From Eubacteriales Family XIII. Incertae Sedis bacterium (lineage in GTDB: Bacteria > Bacillota > Clostridia > Peptostreptococcales > Anaerovoracaceae): a stretch of 6,547 nt of DNA. The notes under the pieces were generated by a model. That model saw only the letters and a program-made list of their open reading frames with translations. It was not told the DNA's origin and did no database searches. Below, piece after piece: positions 5,729 through 6,547 of this stretch (position 1 is the stretch's first letter; each line of letters starts with the position of its first letter). Where the stretch lies: contig JAISTF010000040.1 of NCBI GenBank assembly GCA_031272745.1, positions 1 to 6,547 on the forward strand. The letters are read 5' to 3'. The translations under genes were made by a program, and so were the position numbers.

Positions 5729-6419
5729 GATTTTTGCGATCGGGGACCTTCATCTCTCGTTCGCTTCCGACAAACCGATGGACGTTTTCGGCCCCGAGTG
5801 GGCGCGGCACGACGAGCGCGTGGCCGCGTCCTGGCGCGCGGAAGTCGGCGCGGACGACGTCGTGATCGTCGTCGGCGACACGTCATGGGCGCTGAAGACC
5901 GAGGAGGCGATGCCCGACCTCGAATGGCTGCGCGCGCTGCCGGGGTTCAAGATTCTCATCCGCGGCAACCATGACCTCTGGTGGCAGGGGATCAAGAAGC
6001 TGAACGCGCTGTGGCCGGGGGAGATGCTGTTTTTGCAGAACGATTCCGTCGAAATTGACGGCTTGTATGTCTGCGGGTCGCGGGGTTGGGGGCTGCCGGG
6101 GCTCGAGGACTACGGCGCGGACGACGAGAAGATTCTCGCGCGCGAACTGGCGCGGCTGACGCTCTCCTTGGACGCGGCCGTGAAGCGCGGCGCGGGCGAA
6201 ATCCTGCTCGCGATGCATTTTCCGCCCGCGATCGCGCCCTCGTTTGCGTCGCCGTTCGTCGACCTGATCCGCGGCTACCCGCAAATCCGCCGCGTCGTCT
6301 ACGGCCACCTGCACGGCCCCGCCGCCTTCGGGAAGGGCATCCGCGGCGAGCACGACGGCGTGCGCTACGACCTCGTCTCCCTCGACTTCCTCGCCTGCAA
6401 ACCGGCGCGGATTGTGTAG
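5721..6419 (+). CDS. Calcineurin-like metallophosphoesterase
   Basis: This 232-residue cytoplasmic protein carries the full set of calcineurin-like phosphoesterase motifs: GDLHL (Asp9, His11), GDTSW (Asp53), GNHD (Asn83, His84), MHFPP (His166) and GHLHG (His196, His198). These residues hold a two-metal centre that hydrolyses phosphate mono- or diesters. The pattern KPMDVFGPEW near the N-terminus, the LPGFKILIRGNHDLWW stretch and the short length recall the group annotated as predicted phosphohydrolase COG1768, found in many Firmicutes. I assign that group from memory. Its substrate is unknown to me, and a nucleotide, an RNA end or a protein phosphate are all possible. The ATG overlaps the previous gene by 8 nt and no separate strong ribosome site is seen, which fits coupled translation. 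There is no signal peptide. I see no clear terminator after the stop, so some transcription may continue into the next gene. Confidence 0.92.
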   Translation: MRKIFAIGDLHLSFASDKPMDVFGPEWARHDERVAASWRAEVGADDVVIVVGDTSWALKTEEAMPDLEWLRALPGFKILIRGNHDLWWQGIKKLNALWPGEMLFLQNDSVEIDGLYVCGSRGWGLPGLEDYGADDEKILARELARLTLSLDAAVKRGAGEILLAMHFPPAIAPSFASPFVDLIRGYPQIRRVVYGHLHGPAAFGKGIRGEHDGVRYDLVSLDFLACKPARIV

Positions 6420-6434
6420 TATAATAGAAGTCAC

Positions 6435-6463
6435 TTGACAAAGAGAGATGTGGGGTGGACAAT
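6435..6463 (+). promoter_or_regulatory. Candidate promoter for the gene starting at 6511
   Basis: A perfect -35 hexamer TTGACA (6435-6440) is followed by a 17-nt spacer and GACAAT (6458-6463, four of six -10 bases). A second, overlapping possibility is TGGACA (6456-6461) with TATACG (6477-6482) at a short 15-nt spacing. An AT-rich tract follows (6461-6480). An isolated TATAAT at 6420-6425, overlapping the end of the phosphoesterase gene, has no good -35. The change from GC-rich coding DNA to this AT-rich leader supports a new transcription start here. Confidence 0.5.
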
Positions 6464-6492
6464 AACATATATATTTTATACGAAAAGTATGC

Positions 6493-6501
6493 AAAAGGAG
6501 G
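6493..6501 (+). promoter_or_regulatory. Strong ribosome binding site before a TTG start
   Basis: AAAAGGAGG lies 9 nt upstream of TTG (6511-6513), an ideal distance. The in-frame ATG at 6526 would be 24 nt away, too far. The site therefore fixes TTG as the start of the last gene. Confidence 0.75.
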
Positions 6502-6510
6502 ACAGAAGAA

Positions 6511-6547
6511 TTGAATAACAAGATCATGAAGCGGGTCGCTGCGGCGA
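6511..6547 (+). CDS. Start of an unidentified gene, cut by the window end
   Basis: Only twelve codons are visible: MNNKIMKRVAAA when the TTG is read as Met. The strong ribosome site and promoter-like region upstream support a real gene. A lysine/arginine-bearing start turning into alanines is what the first residues of a signal peptide or lipoprotein signal often look like, but the hydrophobic core would lie beyond the window. The product cannot be named from this fragment. It is probably separate from the ilvC operon, given its own promoter-like sequence and a 91-nt gap. Confidence 0.6.
   Translation, partial: MNNKIMKRVAAA

Overview
The window is a GC-rich, gene-dense bacterial chromosomal segment. 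Third codon positions are mostly G or C, Shine-Dalgarno sites are strong (AAGGAG/GGAGG), two genes appear to start with TTG, and the protein families (GltD, class I IlvC, a NYN-LOTUS protein, a small-phosphoesterase family) fit a GC-rich Firmicute. A member of the Negativicutes such as a Selenomonas relative is my guess. This rests on overall impression, not on a database match.

Layout. (1) Positions 1-1410 hold the 3' part of gltD, the small subunit of NADPH glutamate synthase, cut at its 5' end by the window edge. (2) Positions 1411-1966 form a more AT-rich stretch. It holds a palindromic, probably bidirectional terminator (1431-1479), one 59-residue minus-strand gene (1547-1726) that resembles a small antitoxin-type protein and has no visible partner, and the control region of the next operon. 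(3) Positions 1967-6419 hold five tightly packed plus-strand genes: ilvC (ketol-acid reductoisomerase), ilvB (acetolactate synthase large subunit), a NYN-domain putative ribonuclease with a C-terminal LOTUS/OST-HTH RNA-binding domain, a 75-residue single-pass membrane protein of unknown function, and a metallophosphoesterase. Junctions are a 4-nt overlap, a 1-nt gap, a 27-nt gap and an 8-nt overlap, so a single transcript is likely. (4) Positions 6420-6547 carry a promoter-like region, a very strong ribosome binding site and the first 12 codons of another gene.

How the genes relate. GltD supplies reducing power to make glutamate, the amino donor for the final transamination in valine, leucine and isoleucine synthesis. 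IlvB and IlvC catalyse the first two steps common to those pathways. No small regulatory subunit gene (ilvN/ilvH) follows ilvB. Its place is taken by the NYN-LOTUS gene and two further genes with no obvious role in amino-acid synthesis. That three-gene tail (putative RNase with RNA-binding domain, small membrane protein, phosphoesterase) is the least understood part of the window and the best candidate for an undescribed functional unit, although only gene order supports a joint function.
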